Shown here: in pieces, positions 8,147 through 16,515 of the stretch | Layout: every line of letters begins with the position of its first letter | Position numbering within the stretch: position 1 is the first letter of the stretch | Assembly: GCA_900547945.1 (NCBI GenBank) | Contig: URIT01000007.1 | Coordinates: 1-54,882 of the forward strand | Direction of reading: 5' to 3' | DNA length: 54,882 nucleotides | Origin: an uncultured bacterium | GTDB lineage: Bacteria > Verrucomicrobiota > Kiritimatiellia > RFP12 > UBA1067 | Notes under the pieces: model-generated | Databases searched by the model: none | Told to the model about the DNA's origin: nothing | The model's input: only the letters and a program-made list of their open reading frames with translations | Made by a program: the position numbers and the translations under genes

Positions 8147-9052
8147 ATGAAAGCCGACTTCGTTGGACTGGGCTACTGCTCGAACGACCACCTCGCGGTG
8201 CTGCCGTTCATCCCCATGGACACCAAGGTGCAGATGATCAAGCACGCCATCCTCGGCGGCGGCCCCTCGGCGAACTCGACCGCCGGCGCGGCGGCCCTCG
8301 GCCTCTCCGCCGCCTACATCGGCACGGTCGGCGACGACCCCGACGGGCGCATGATCCTCGAAGATTTCAAACGCCAGGGCGTCGACACCTCCGCGATGAA
8401 GATCCGCCCCGGCGCCTCCAGCGCGATCGCCTACCTCTGGATCGAGGAGAAGACCGGGAACCGCTCCTGCGCCTGGACGCGCGAGGGCCTCACCGAACTG
8501 CAGGCGGACGAGGTGGACCTCGACCTCGTGCGCGGCGCGAAGATCTTCCACATCGACGGCCACAACCCCAAGGGCGCCCTCGCGGGCGCGAAGGCCGCGA
8601 AGGAGGCGGGCGTCGTCGTCAACTTCGACGTCGGCACCCTCCGCGACGGCGTACCCGAACTGCTCCCCTACGCCGACCTGCTCGTCTGCAGCGAGGAGTT
8701 TGCGCTCAAGCTCACGGGCCTTGCGGACGCCGAGGCGGCCGTGCGGAAGATCTACGACACCTACCACCCCGCAGTCGCGGGCGCGACGATGGGCGTGCGC
8801 GGCTCGATGACCTTCGACGGCACGCACTTCGTGAAGCTGCCCGCCTTCCCCGTCGAGAAGGTCGTCGACACGACGGGCTGCGGCGACCTCTACCACACGG
8901 GCTTCGCGATCCGCTGGATCGAGACGCATGACCTGCGCGAATCCATGCGGTTCGCGAGCGCCGTCTCGGCGCTCAAGTGCCGCGGCCTCTCGGGCCGTCC
9001 GCCCGCCTGCCCGAACCGCGCCGAGGTGGAGGCGTTCCTCGCCGCGCATTGA
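8147..9052 (+). CDS. PfkB-family carbohydrate kinase
   Basis: A 301-residue kinase of the ribokinase/PfkB type. The N-terminal substrate-side motif is GGGPSANSTAGAAALG followed by YIGTVGDDPDG; the C-terminal signature is VVDTTGCGDLYHTGF, matching the usual DTTGAGDxFxxGF with Cys in place of Ala and Tyr-His in the variable part. The catalytic Asp (GCGD) is kept. The substrate is a sugar or nucleoside that cannot be named from sequence. It has a good RBS (GGAAAGGAATCCCC) and directly follows the permease, so it may be in the same transcript although amino-acid uptake does not explain its role. Confidence 0.85.
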   Translation: MKADFVGLGYCSNDHLAVLPFIPMDTKVQMIKHAILGGGPSANSTAGAAALGLSAAYIGTVGDDPDGRMILEDFKRQGVDTSAMKIRPGASSAIAYLWIEEKTGNRSCAWTREGLTELQADEVDLDLVRGAKIFHIDGHNPKGALAGAKAAKEAGVVVNFDVGTLRDGVPELLPYADLLVCSEEFALKLTGLADAEAAVRKIYDTYHPAVAGATMGVRGSMTFDGTHFVKLPAFPVEKVVDTTGCGDLYHTGFAIRWIETHDLRESMRFASAVSALKCRGLSGRPPACPNRAEVEAFLAAH

Positions 9053-9075
9053 TTTTGAAAACGGCGATTTCGCGC

Positions 9076-9104
9076 TTGCATTCCGGCGGCGGATTTCGTA
9101 TCAT
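9076..9104 (+). promoter_or_regulatory. tRNA-Ser promoter
   Basis: TTGCAT (9076-9081), 17-base spacer, TATCAT (9099-9104), 18 bases before the tRNA. Confidence 0.6.
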
Positions 9105-9122
9105 ACTTTCCGTTTTCCTCAC

Positions 9123-9216
9123 GGAGGGATGGCCGAGTGGCTGAAGGCAACGGTTTGCTAAATCGTCATACGGTTTAATCACCGTATCGGGGGTTCAAAT
9201 CCCCCTCCCTCCGCCA
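9123..9216 (+). tRNA. tRNA-Ser (anticodon GCT)
   Basis: A complete 94-base class II tRNA. The acceptor stem GGAGGGA pairs with TCCCTCC; the D-loop region GGCCGAGTGGCTGAAGGC, anticodon loop TTGCTAA, long variable arm (CATACGGTTTAATCACCGTATC) broken here only by its own loop, and T-loop TTCAAAT are all visible. The CCA end is encoded (9214-9216). It reads serine AGC/AGT codons. Confidence 0.96.
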
Positions 9217-9226
9217 GTCCCGTTCT

Positions 9227-9260
9227 GCCAGATGCGTGTTCGCGTCTGGCTTTGTTTTTT
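9227..9260 (+). terminator. Rho-independent terminator after tRNA-Ser
   Basis: Ten-base stem (GCCAGATGCG / CGCGTCTGGC, one G-T pair), TGTT loop, then TTTGTTTTTT. Confidence 0.9.
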
Positions 9261-9320
9261 GCCCTAGGCGGGTCGCGTGAGGTTCCCCAGGCGGGTTGCG
9301 CGGGCGGACGCCACGTTCCG

Positions 9321-9890
9321 TAGGCGGACGCGACAAGCGCGTCCCTCCCGTTTGTCTCCTCCGGGATGGTCGCGCGGGAGGGTCGCGCTTGTCGCGACCG
9401 TGCCCCATCGAACGCCCTCGGTGCGTGGCGCTGGATGGAATGTCCCCTGTGTTCTACGTTGTTCTACGTTCCGTAGGCGGACGCGACAAGCGCGTCCCTC
9501 CCGTTTGTCTCCTCCGTGATGGTCGCGCGGGAGGGTCGCGCTTGTCGCGACCGTGCCCCATCGAACGGCATCGGCGCGCGGGGGAGGGTCGCGCTTGTCG
9601 CGACCGTGCCCCATCGAACGGCATCGGCGCGCGGGGGAGGGTCGCGCTTGTCGCGACCGTTGCGCGTGGCGCTGAATGGAATGTCCCCTGTGTTCCACGT
9701 TCCGTAGGCGGACGCGACAAGCGCGTCCCTCCCGTTTGTCTCTTCCGGGAGGGTCGCGCGGGAGGGTCGCGCTTGTCGCGACCGTGCCCCATCGAACGCC
9801 CTCTGCGCGCGGCGCTGAATGGAATGTCCCCTGTGTTCTACGTTGTTCCACGTTCCGTAGTCGGACGCGACAAGCGCGTCCCTCCCGTTG
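9321..9890. repeat. Cluster of nine REP-like hairpin elements
   Basis: At least nine copies of one hairpin occur in both orientations. On one strand each reads GGGAG, then a 7-base stem, a CTTGT loop and the complementary stem. Two stem versions alternate: GGACGCG/CGCGTCC (starting near 9325, 9482, 9711 and 9865, seen as reverse complement) and GGTCGCG/CGCGACC (near 9376, 9528, 9583, 9636, 9758). The pieces between them (TGTCCCCTGTGTTCTACGTT, CGTGCCCCATCGAACG) are also repeated. No gene is visible between 9261 and 9929. Confidence 0.88.
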
Positions 9891-9929
9891 TGCATCGCAT
9901 TAGCTGGCACGATAAATCGAAATTTCCAA

Positions 9930-9958
9930 TTGACGCACAGGGGGGGGGGTGATATACT
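9930..9958 (+). promoter_or_regulatory. Promoter with a G10 tract in its spacer (candidate phase-variable switch)
   Basis: TTGACG (9930-9935), a 17-base spacer and TATACT (9953-9958, preceded by TGA). Ten consecutive G residues (9940-9949) fill most of the spacer. It drives the surface-protein gene starting at 10044. Confidence 0.75.
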
Positions 9959-10043
9959 TGCTTTCATAAACGGCGAAAGAGGGTCTTCATTGCCAATGAG
10001 ACATGCAAGAAACTGCAATGGAATTGAAAGGAGCGGTTGGGAC

Positions 10044-12446
10044 ATGAAACGGAACGGAAACGGGAGGGCCGCGCGCCTGCGCGACCGCGTTGGGCGCTTC
10101 GTGGCGGGACTGGTCTGCTGCGCGGGGACGGTGGTGGCCGCGAGTCCGCGCCTCACCTACGTGGGCGAGTCGAACGGGGTGTGGACGGCAAGCGGGGCGT
10201 GGCGGAACGAGGCGGGCGAGACGGTGGACTGGTCGGACGGCGCATTTGCCGTCATCGGCGACACCGACGTGCAGGTGCCCGAGGCGGGCGTGACCGTGGA
10301 CGGTCTCGAATACGCGCCGGCGGGCGGGAAGCGCTATGTCCGCGGTGCCGGGAAGTTGACGGTCGGCGCGGCGGGCATCACGCTCGCGAATACGGTCAGT
10401 GCCGAGGTGAACCTGCAGCCGAAGGGCGGGCTTCACCTTGCGGCCGAGCAGGCCTGGACGGCGACGGGCGCGGGCGGCATGCTGTGCTTTGACGGCGATG
10501 TGCCCCTGACGGCCGAGACGGGCGTGCGGATTCACGTCACGGGCGGGAAGTCCGTCAACGTCCGCGTGAACGTGCAGGGACGCCTGGGGCCGACCGAGAC
10601 GGTCGTCATCGAGGCACCGTCCTCGCTCTCTCCCGCCGTTGGGGCGGTTGCCACCGGCCGGGGGCTCGGCATGCCGACGCTTGTTCTGAGCGGAGAGGGA
10701 AACCGCGCGGTGTTCGGTTCACAGTGGGATGCGAAGGAGTTCGCCACGAACTACGCCTCGCACCTTGTCCTGTCGAACGGGGCGGACATCGGGATGAATG
10801 TGTACAACGGCCAGACGAACGGCTTCGGCGTGCCGCGTGTGACGGTGGACGGCGCGGCGACGGCGGACGGATCGCGCGTGCGGGGCGAGGCGGGGAGCGC
10901 CCTTGCGCTGACGCGATCCGAAACGGTCTTCGACGTGGCGGCGGAACAGCGGATGACCTTCGAGCCGTGCGTGGTGAATGCGCCCGGCGGCGCGGCGGGG
11001 GTGGTGAAGCGCGGTGCGGGGACGCTCGTGTTTTCGGGCGCGGGCACGGCGTTTTCGGGCGGGGTGTCCGTGGAGGAGGGGACGGTGGCGTTCACGGCGG
11101 ACGCGACGCTTGCGGGGGCCGCCTCCGGCACCGTGTCGGTGGCGGAAGGGAAGACGGTTCGGTTCGGTTCCGTGGCGGGCCCGTTCACGAAGACGGGCGC
11201 GGGGACGGCCGTTCTCGGCTGGGGCGACGCGGGTGCGGAGATCCACGTGGCGGAGGGCGTGGTGGAGGCCGGCGAGGTCTCGGCGCCGCCGCCGCGCGGG
11301 CTTTCGGCGTGGCTGGACGCGACGGCGGCGGCTTCGCTCACGACGAACGAGGCGGGCGTCGTCTCGAACTGGGCGGACCGGCGCGGCGGCACGTTCGCCG
11401 CCGTGCAGCACCCGGGACACCAGCTGCCCGTCTGGACGACGAATGCGCTGAACGGCCTCCCCGTGCTGGACTTCGGGCGCATGGCGGAATCTAACGTCGA
11501 GGGCGACGACCGCATGATGGCGTTCTCGTCGCCGCGCACGGAGATCCGCACGGTCTTCTGGGTAATCGGCAGCAAGAACGGCGGCGGCTTCCTGCTCGGC
11601 GACAGCCAGTCGGACGGCACCAAGCGCCACTTCCACCGGGGCGGCAACTTCCGGACCGCCGACGCGCCGCTCTGGGGCGGTACGGGGCTGGACAAGGGCG
11701 TCGTGCGCGCGGGCGAGACATGGGTGAACGGCGTGGCGGTGGACGGCACGAAGACGGGGCTGGGCGGCGCGTACGACCTCGTGGGCTGGCGCATCTCCGA
11801 GACGGACGACGCGGCCGGGGCGTCGGCCGGGGCCACGTGGCTCGCCTCCTGCTACGCGGCGGACAAGAACGCCAACTACCGCCTCAACGGCGGGCAGGAA
11901 CTCGGGGAACTTTTGATTTACACGAACCGTCTGACGGATGCCGAGCGGGACGCCGCGACGGCGTATCTGGCGCGGAAGTGGTTCCCGCAGATGGCGGCGG
12001 CGCAGACCGTGCTGGCCTTCGGCACGGTGATGCTGGAGGGGGCCGGCGCGGCGTTCCGCGCGACGGCACCGACGCATCTCGAAAGGCTTGTCGTCCGATC
12101 CGGCTGCACGTTCACGGATTTGGGGAACCTGACGGTCGACGAGCTTGTCTTCGAGGAGGGCGCGACGCTGCGCGTCGTCTACGGGGCGGACGGGAAGGTG
12201 GCGGCGCCGTTCACGGGGGCGGCGCGGATCGCGTTCCCGCAGACGATGAAGCTGGACGTGGCCGTGCCCGAAGGTGTGACGCCCGTCGGCACGTCCGTCC
12301 TCGCCGTGGCGTCGGCCGCGGTGGCGGGCGTGCCCGTCTGGACGCCCGCGCCGGGCGTGTCGGCGGTCTACCGCGTCGTGGTGGATGCGGCGTCCCGGAA
12401 GGTGTCGCTGGCCGTCCGTTCGGGGACGTTCTTCATTCTGCGGTAG
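10044..12446 (+). CDS. Secreted beta-strand-repeat (autotransporter-type) surface protein
   Basis: An 800-residue protein. A twin-arginine-free signal peptide with a long basic start (MKRNGNGRAARLRDRVGRF) ends near VVAASPRL. The middle is a beta-helical region with autotransporter-associated strand repeats such as VVKRGAGTLVFSGAGTAFSGG and FTKTGAGTAVLGWG. Around residues 415-655 lies a LamG/concanavalin-like module (GLSAWLDATAAASL, LPVLDFGRMAE, ELLIYTNRLTDAERDAATAY, LARKWFP). There is no C-terminal barrel and no PEP-CTERM tail; the protein ends SGTFFILR. The ATG at 10044 follows GAAAGGAG. The upstream in-frame start at 9888 would begin inside the repeat and promoter. Likely cell-surface; ligand unknown. 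Related in layout to the 1,666-residue protein at 36183-41183. Confidence 0.78.
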   Translation: MKRNGNGRAARLRDRVGRFVAGLVCCAGTVVAASPRLTYVGESNGVWTASGAWRNEAGETVDWSDGAFAVIGDTDVQVPEAGVTVDGLEYAPAGGKRYVRGAGKLTVGAAGITLANTVSAEVNLQPKGGLHLAAEQAWTATGAGGMLCFDGDVPLTAETGVRIHVTGGKSVNVRVNVQGRLGPTETVVIEAPSSLSPAVGAVATGRGLGMPTLVLSGEGNRAVFGSQWDAKEFATNYASHLVLSNGADIGMNVYNGQTNGFGVPRVTVDGAATADGSRVRGEAGSALALTRSETVFDVAAEQRMTFEPCVVNAPGGAAGVVKRGAGTLVFSGAGTAFSGGVSVEEGTVAFTADATLAGAASGTVSVAEGKTVRFGSVAGPFTKTGAGTAVLGWGDAGAEIHVAEGVVEAGEVSAPPPRGLSAWLDATAAASLTTNEAGVVSNWADRRGGTFAAVQHPGHQLPVWTTNALNGLPVLDFGRMAESNVEGDDRMMAFSSPRTEIRTVFWVIGSKNGGGFLLGDSQSDGTKRHFHRGGNFRTADAPLWGGTGLDKGVVRAGETWVNGVAVDGTKTGLGGAYDLVGWRISETDDAAGASAGATWLASCYAADKNANYRLNGGQELGELLIYTNRLTDAERDAATAYLARKWFPQMAAAQTVLAFGTVMLEGAGAAFRATAPTHLERLVVRSGCTFTDLGNLTVDELVFEEGATLRVVYGADGKVAAPFTGAARIAFPQTMKLDVAVPEGVTPVGTSVLAVASAAVAGVPVWTPAPGVSAVYRVVVDAASRKVSLAVRSGTFFILR

Positions 12447-12472
12447 TGTTCCGTGCCTGTTCGACGGAATTT

Positions 12473-12481
12473 TGCTATACT
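12473..12481 (+). promoter_or_regulatory. Extended -10 promoter of prs
   Basis: TGCTATACT, about 60 bases before the prs ATG; no clear -35. Confidence 0.6.
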
Positions 12482-12540
12482 ATCTACCCCTTTTGAGATC
12501 CATGTGGGTCTTGGAGGATCAATCACTGGAGAGAAGGAAC

Positions 12541-13512
12541 ATGTCGGAACAGGATCAGAACGGATTCATGGTGTTTTCGGGAACGGCGAATTTGCCGCTT
12601 GCCGAGAAGGTGGCCGCCTATCTGGGCAAACCCCTCAACAAGATCGACATCCGGCATTTCCCCGACGGCGAGACGTTCTGCCAGGTGCAGGAGGGCGTGC
12701 GCGGGCGCGACGTGTTCGTGATCCAGAGCGGCAGCCCGTCGCCGAACGAGGCGTACATGGAGCTCTTCATCATCATGGACGCGCTCAAGCGCGGTAGCGC
12801 GGCGCGCATCACGGCCGTCGTCCCCTACTACGGCTACGCGCGCCAGGACCGCAAGGACCAGCCGCGCGTGCCGATCACGGCGCGCCTCGTCGCGAATCTG
12901 CTCACCGCCGCCGGCGCCGACCGCGTGCTCACGCTCGACCTGCACGCGAACCAGATCCAGGGCTTCTTCAACATCCCGCTCGACCAGCTGCACGCGGAGC
13001 CGGTGATCCTCAAGTACATCCGCGACCTGCACCTCGCGAAGCCCATCGTCGTCTCCCCGGACGCGGGCGGCGCGAAGACGGCCTACGGCTACAGCCGCAA
13101 GCTGGGGACGGGCCTCGCGATCGTCGCCAAGCAGCGCACGGGCGACTCGACGGTCGACGCCTTCAGCGTCGTCGGCGACGTCAAGGGCTGCGACGTCATC
13201 ATGGTGGACGACATGACGGCGACCGGCGGCACGCTGAGCGCGGCCGCGAAGATGTGCCGCGACAACGGCGCGAAGAGCGTCCATGCGTTCGTCTCGCACT
13301 TCCCGCTCACGCCGAAGGGCGTGGAGCGCCTGATGGGCGAGACCCAGCTCGACGAACTCGTCGTGACGGACACGATTCCGCTCCGCACGGGCTTCGACCC
13401 CTCGAAGCTCCCCTTCAAGCTCACGGTGCTGAGCGTCGCCCCCCTCATCGGCGAGGCCATCAAGCGCATCCACTCGAACCAGAGCATCAACGACCTCTTC
13501 AACCATGAGTGA
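12541..13512 (+). CDS. prs: Ribose-phosphate pyrophosphokinase (PRPP synthase)
   Basis: A 323-residue cytoplasmic enzyme that makes PRPP from ribose 5-phosphate and ATP for nucleotide, His and Trp synthesis. Motifs visible: FPDGETFCQV, VVPYYGYARQDRKDQPRVPI, DLHANQIQGFFNIPLDQL and the PRPP loop VIMVDDMTATGGTL, which in most homologues reads DDxIDTAGT; the variant here keeps the two Asp residues and TGGT. Length is normal. The start ATG follows GAGAGAAGGAAC. It has its own promoter, and a further promoter for rplY lies just downstream, so it may be a separate unit. Confidence 0.95.
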   Translation: MSEQDQNGFMVFSGTANLPLAEKVAAYLGKPLNKIDIRHFPDGETFCQVQEGVRGRDVFVIQSGSPSPNEAYMELFIIMDALKRGSAARITAVVPYYGYARQDRKDQPRVPITARLVANLLTAAGADRVLTLDLHANQIQGFFNIPLDQLHAEPVILKYIRDLHLAKPIVVSPDAGGAKTAYGYSRKLGTGLAIVAKQRTGDSTVDAFSVVGDVKGCDVIMVDDMTATGGTLSAAAKMCRDNGAKSVHAFVSHFPLTPKGVERLMGETQLDELVVTDTIPLRTGFDPSKLPFKLTVLSVAPLIGEAIKRIHSNQSINDLFNHE

Positions 13513-13524
13513 ACGCCCGCGTAT

Positions 13525-13554
13525 TTGCAGAGCGGGCCTCATTTGTGCTATACT
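13525..13554 (+). promoter_or_regulatory. Promoter of the rplY-pth-rpsF-ssb-rpsR-rplI operon
   Basis: TTGCAG (13525-13530), 18-base spacer ending TGC, TATACT (13549-13554). A GCCCGC/GCGGGC stem (13515-13537) overlaps the -35 and could act as a weak terminator for prs. Confidence 0.65.
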
Positions 13555-13625
13555 AAAAAACTTTGACCGCCGAGGGTAGCGCGCGTGCGTGAGAGCAGGC
13601 GGGGAACACACACAAGAGAAGACGA

Positions 13626-14294
13626 ATGGATCAGATCAAGATCAAGGCGTCCGCGCGTACCGAACAGGGTACGGGCGCGGTGCGCCGCCTTCGCCGTGCC
13701 GGGATGGTTCCCGCATCGGTGATGAGCATGAACAAGGGCGGGACGAAGCTCATCAAGTTCGACGCCCACGAGTTCATGATGGCGATGCGGGGCCGGACGG
13801 GCAAGCAGCTCCTGGTCACGCTGGACGTGGACGGAACCGAGGTGCCGGCGCTGCTGCGCGAGATGCAGAACGACGTGCTGGCGGGTACGCCCATCCATGT
13901 GGATTTCAGCGAGGTGTCGCTCACGCAGAAGGTGCGCGTGACGGTGCCGCTCTACCTCGTCGGCGAGGCGGTGGGCGTGAAGATCGGCGGCGGCGTGCTG
14001 GAGCAGGTGCTCCGCAAGGTCGAAGTCGAGTGCCTGCCCACGGACATCGCGGAGAAGTTCGAGGTCGACGTGTCGAAGCTCGGCCTGGACCAGACGCTCT
14101 TCGTGCGCGACCTGCAGCTCGGCGACAAGCAGACGCTCGTGACGCGCGGCGAACTCGCCGTGGCGGTCGTCAAGGCGCCGGAGGGCGCGGACGCGGCGGC
14201 GCCGGGTGCGGCGGCCGGCGAGGAGAAGTCGCCCGAGGTGATCAAGAAGGGCAAGGAAGACGCCGACGCCGCCAAGGCGGAGGCCAAGAAGTAA
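13626..14294 (+). CDS. rplY: 50S ribosomal protein L25/Ctc
   Basis: A 222-residue protein of the long, two-domain (TL5/Ctc) form that binds 5S rRNA. The N-terminal L25 domain begins IKIKASARTEQGTGAVRRLRRAGMVPA, with the family hallmark TGAVRRLR. The C-terminal beta domain includes TPIHVDFSEV and IEV-like KVEVECLPTDI. An Ala/Glu/Lys-rich tail (residues about 185-222) is typical of this form. The usual partner gene pth follows after 21 bases. Confidence 0.93.
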   Translation: MDQIKIKASARTEQGTGAVRRLRRAGMVPASVMSMNKGGTKLIKFDAHEFMMAMRGRTGKQLLVTLDVDGTEVPALLREMQNDVLAGTPIHVDFSEVSLTQKVRVTVPLYLVGEAVGVKIGGGVLEQVLRKVEVECLPTDIAEKFEVDVSKLGLDQTLFVRDLQLGDKQTLVTRGELAVAVVKAPEGADAAAPGAAAGEEKSPEVIKKGKEDADAAKAEAKK

Positions 14295-14315
14295 TTCCGC
14301 CGCTCCGGTGTCTTG

Positions 14316-14927
14316 ATGAAGGTAATCGCTGGACTGGGGAATCCGGGCGCGGACTACGCGAACACGCCGCACTCCATCGGCTTCGAGGTCGTGGAGGCGC
14401 TGGCGCGCGAGATCGGCGCGTCCTGGAAGAACTCGTCCTCGTTCAACGGGGAACTCGCGACGGGGATGCTCGGCGCCGTGAAGGTCATGCTGGTGAAGCC
14501 CATGACGTTCATGAACCTGAGCGGCAACTGCGTCGCGCCCGTGGTGAAGTACCACAACGCCAAGGTGGCGGAAGACCTGCTCGTCGTCTCGGACGACATC
14601 GACCTCCCCGTGGGGCGGATGCGCATCCGCAGGGGCGGCTCGGCGGGCGGCCACAACGGCCTGAAGAGCGTGATCGAGCGCACGGGCTCGCCGGACTTCC
14701 TCCGGCTGCGCCTCGGCGTCGGCCGCGACGCGCACAACCGCGCGAACGTGGTCGGGCACGTGCTCGGCAGGTTCTCGCCGGATGACCGGAAGGTCATGGA
14801 CGAAGTGGTGGCGGAGGCGGTCAAGGCAATCGGGGCGATCGAATTGGAAAGTCCTGAAATCGCGATGAACCGGTACAACGGCTGGATGGCGACATCCGCC
14901 GCCGCCGGGAAGGAAAACGACACATGA
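14316..14927 (+). CDS. pth: Peptidyl-tRNA hydrolase
   Basis: A 203-residue enzyme that frees tRNA from peptidyl-tRNA dropped by the ribosome. Motifs: GLGNPG at the N-terminus, NTPHSIGF with the catalytic His, KPMTFMNLSG, DDIDLPVGRMRIR with the catalytic Asp, and GGHNGLKS. I choose the ATG at 14316 over the TTG three bases earlier. It overlaps rpsF by four bases (ATGA), which implies translational coupling. Confidence 0.95.
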   Translation: MKVIAGLGNPGADYANTPHSIGFEVVEALAREIGASWKNSSSFNGELATGMLGAVKVMLVKPMTFMNLSGNCVAPVVKYHNAKVAEDLLVVSDDIDLPVGRMRIRRGGSAGGHNGLKSVIERTGSPDFLRLRLGVGRDAHNRANVVGHVLGRFSPDDRKVMDEVVAEAVKAIGAIELESPEIAMNRYNGWMATSAAAGKENDT

Positions 14928-15319
14928 AGAAGTACGATGGTCTCTACATCTTCGCCGGACAGGCGAAGGACGACGTGCTGGACTCGCAGATCCAGAAGGC
15001 GCTTGCGGAAGTGACGCGCCTCGGCGGCAATGTCCTCACCCAGGAAGTGCTCGGCAAGCGCGCGTTCGCGCACCCGATGCACAAGCGCGAGAACGGCGTG
15101 TACGTGCTCGTGCGCTTCGAGTTCGACCCCGCGAAGGTGAGCGAGCTCGTGAACCGCTACCGCCTCGTGGAAGAGGTCTTCCGCGTGCAGATCCTGTCGG
15201 TGGACGAGCGCCGCGAGGCGATTCTCGCCGCCCAGCGCGACGCGGCCGCGAAGCGCGAGGCGATCAAGGCCCAGAAGGAGGCCGAGGCGGCTGCCGCCGA
15301 GGCGCCTGCGGCTGAATAA
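14924..15319 (+). CDS. rpsF: 30S ribosomal protein S6
   Basis: A 131-residue small-subunit protein that pairs with S18. It begins MKKYDGLYIF and has the S6 pattern KRAFAHPMHKRENGVYVLVRF and EEVFRVQILSVDE. A C-terminal Ala/Glu-rich tail of about 35 residues (AQRDAAAKREAIKAQKEAEA and on) extends beyond the core fold. It is first of the rpsF-ssb-rpsR-rplI set found in many bacteria. Confidence 0.95.
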   Translation: MKKYDGLYIFAGQAKDDVLDSQIQKALAEVTRLGGNVLTQEVLGKRAFAHPMHKRENGVYVLVRFEFDPAKVSELVNRYRLVEEVFRVQILSVDERREAILAAQRDAAAKREAIKAQKEAEAAAAEAPAAE

Positions 15320-15340
15320 AGAGACGGAGCGGAGGCGAAC

Positions 15341-15745
15341 ATGCCGTCCTTCAACAAAGTCATCCTGATGGGCAACCTGACGCGCGACCCCGAGGTCCGC
15401 ACGGTCGGGGCGAACGCCGTGAAGGTGTGCCGCTTCGCCCTTGCGCTCAACGAGCGCCGGCGGGACCGCAACGGCAACATGGTGGACATCCCCACGTTCG
15501 TCGAGATCGACGCATGGGAGAAGCTTGCCGAGCTGTGCGGGCAGTACCTCCGCAAGGGCCGGTCGGTCCTCGTGGACGGACGTCTCCAGATGGACACCTG
15601 GGAGAAGGACGGGCAGAAGCTCCAGAAGCTGAAGGTGCGCGCCATGACCGTGAAGTTCCTGCCCCTGCCGGCCCCCAACCAGAGCCGTCTCACGGGCGAA
15701 CCCATCGTCACCGGCGGCGACGACGAAGCGCCTCTGCCGTTCTAA
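15341..15745 (+). CDS. ssb: Single-stranded DNA-binding protein
   Basis: A 134-residue OB-fold protein. It starts MPSFNKVILMGNLTRDPEVR and has WEKLAELCGQYLRKGRSVLVDGRL, both hallmarks of SSB. The linker is short, but the acidic C-terminal tip DDEAPLPF, which recruits replication and repair partners, is present. It lies between rpsF and rpsR, the usual position. Confidence 0.95.
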   Translation: MPSFNKVILMGNLTRDPEVRTVGANAVKVCRFALALNERRRDRNGNMVDIPTFVEIDAWEKLAELCGQYLRKGRSVLVDGRLQMDTWEKDGQKLQKLKVRAMTVKFLPLPAPNQSRLTGEPIVTGGDDEAPLPF

Positions 15746-15773
15746 CAGACAATCACAAACAAGGAACCAGAAA

Positions 15774-16016
15774 ATGGCCTACCAGAAGAAGAGCGAGCGT
15801 TCGGACCGCGAAGAGCGTGGCGAGTTCACCTCCCGTCGCCGTCCCGCGATTCCCGCGAACGACAAGATCGACCTCAACGACATCGAGGTCCTCAAGCGCT
15901 ATGTGACCGAATACGGCAAGATCATCCCGGCCCGCGTGACGGGCGTGACGGCGATGCAGCAGCGCCAGATCAAGAAGGGCGTGCGCCGCGCACGCAACAT
16001 GGGCCTCATGGCCTGA
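15774..16016 (+). CDS. rpsR: 30S ribosomal protein S18
   Basis: An 80-residue basic protein with IDLNDIEVLKRYVTEYGKI, IPARVTGVTAMQQRQIKKGV and RRARNMGLM, the conserved S18 core. It binds 16S rRNA as a partner of S6. The N-terminal 20 residues are charged and variable. RBS AAGGAACC precedes the ATG. Confidence 0.95.
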   Translation: MAYQKKSERSDREERGEFTSRRRPAIPANDKIDLNDIEVLKRYVTEYGKIIPARVTGVTAMQQRQIKKGVRRARNMGLMA

Positions 16017-16032
16017 GAAAGGAACGCTTAAC

Positions 16033-16497
16033 ATGACCGAAGTGATGCTGATGGCCGATGTGAAGAACCTCGGCAAGGCCGGCGCGATCGTCAAGGTCGC
16101 CCCCGGCTACGCGCGCAACATGCTGCTGCCGCAGGGCCTCGCGGCCCCGGTGACGGAGGCGTCGCGCCGCCGTCTCGCCAAGCTGGAGGCGCAGCGCGCC
16201 GCCGAGCGCAAGGCGCGCAAGGCCGCCGCCGAGGCCCTCGCCTCGAAGCTCACGGGCCTCTCCGTGACGGTGAACGCCCAGACGATCGACGGCACGAAGC
16301 TCTATGGCGGCGTGAAGGCGACGGACATCCTCGACGCGATCGAGGCCGACCGCGGCACGAAGTTCGAGCGCGCCCAGCTCGACCTTCCCGACCAACTCAG
16401 GGAAGTCGGCACCTACGAGGCCAAGATCGACCTCGGCGAAGGTGTGGCGGTTCCCTTCAAGGTCTGGATCGTCGACGCCTCCGCGCAGCAGGCCTAA
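16033..16497 (+). CDS. rplI: 50S ribosomal protein L9
   Basis: A 154-residue two-domain protein. The N-terminal rRNA-binding domain shows VMLMADVKNLGKAGAIVKV and GYARNMLLPQGLA; a long charged helix (residues about 50-75) joins it to the C-terminal domain, with TKLYGGVKATDILDAI and GTYEAKIDLGEGVAVPFKV. It is the last gene of the operon; a terminator-like hairpin follows. Confidence 0.95.
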   Translation: MTEVMLMADVKNLGKAGAIVKVAPGYARNMLLPQGLAAPVTEASRRRLAKLEAQRAAERKARKAAAEALASKLTGLSVTVNAQTIDGTKLYGGVKATDILDAIEADRGTKFERAQLDLPDQLREVGTYEAKIDLGEGVAVPFKVWIVDASAQQA

Positions 16498-16515
16498 AGT
16501 CTGCGCAGGGCAGGG

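Noticed and set aside
9888..10043. In-frame ATG at 9888 as start of the beta-strand-repeat protein
   Set aside because: It would place the promoter with the G10 tract inside the coding region and hide the signal peptide; the ATG at 10044 has a good RBS.
10044..12446. Classical type V autotransporter
   Set aside because: The strand repeats fit, but there is no C-terminal translocator barrel. The same holds for 36183-41183.
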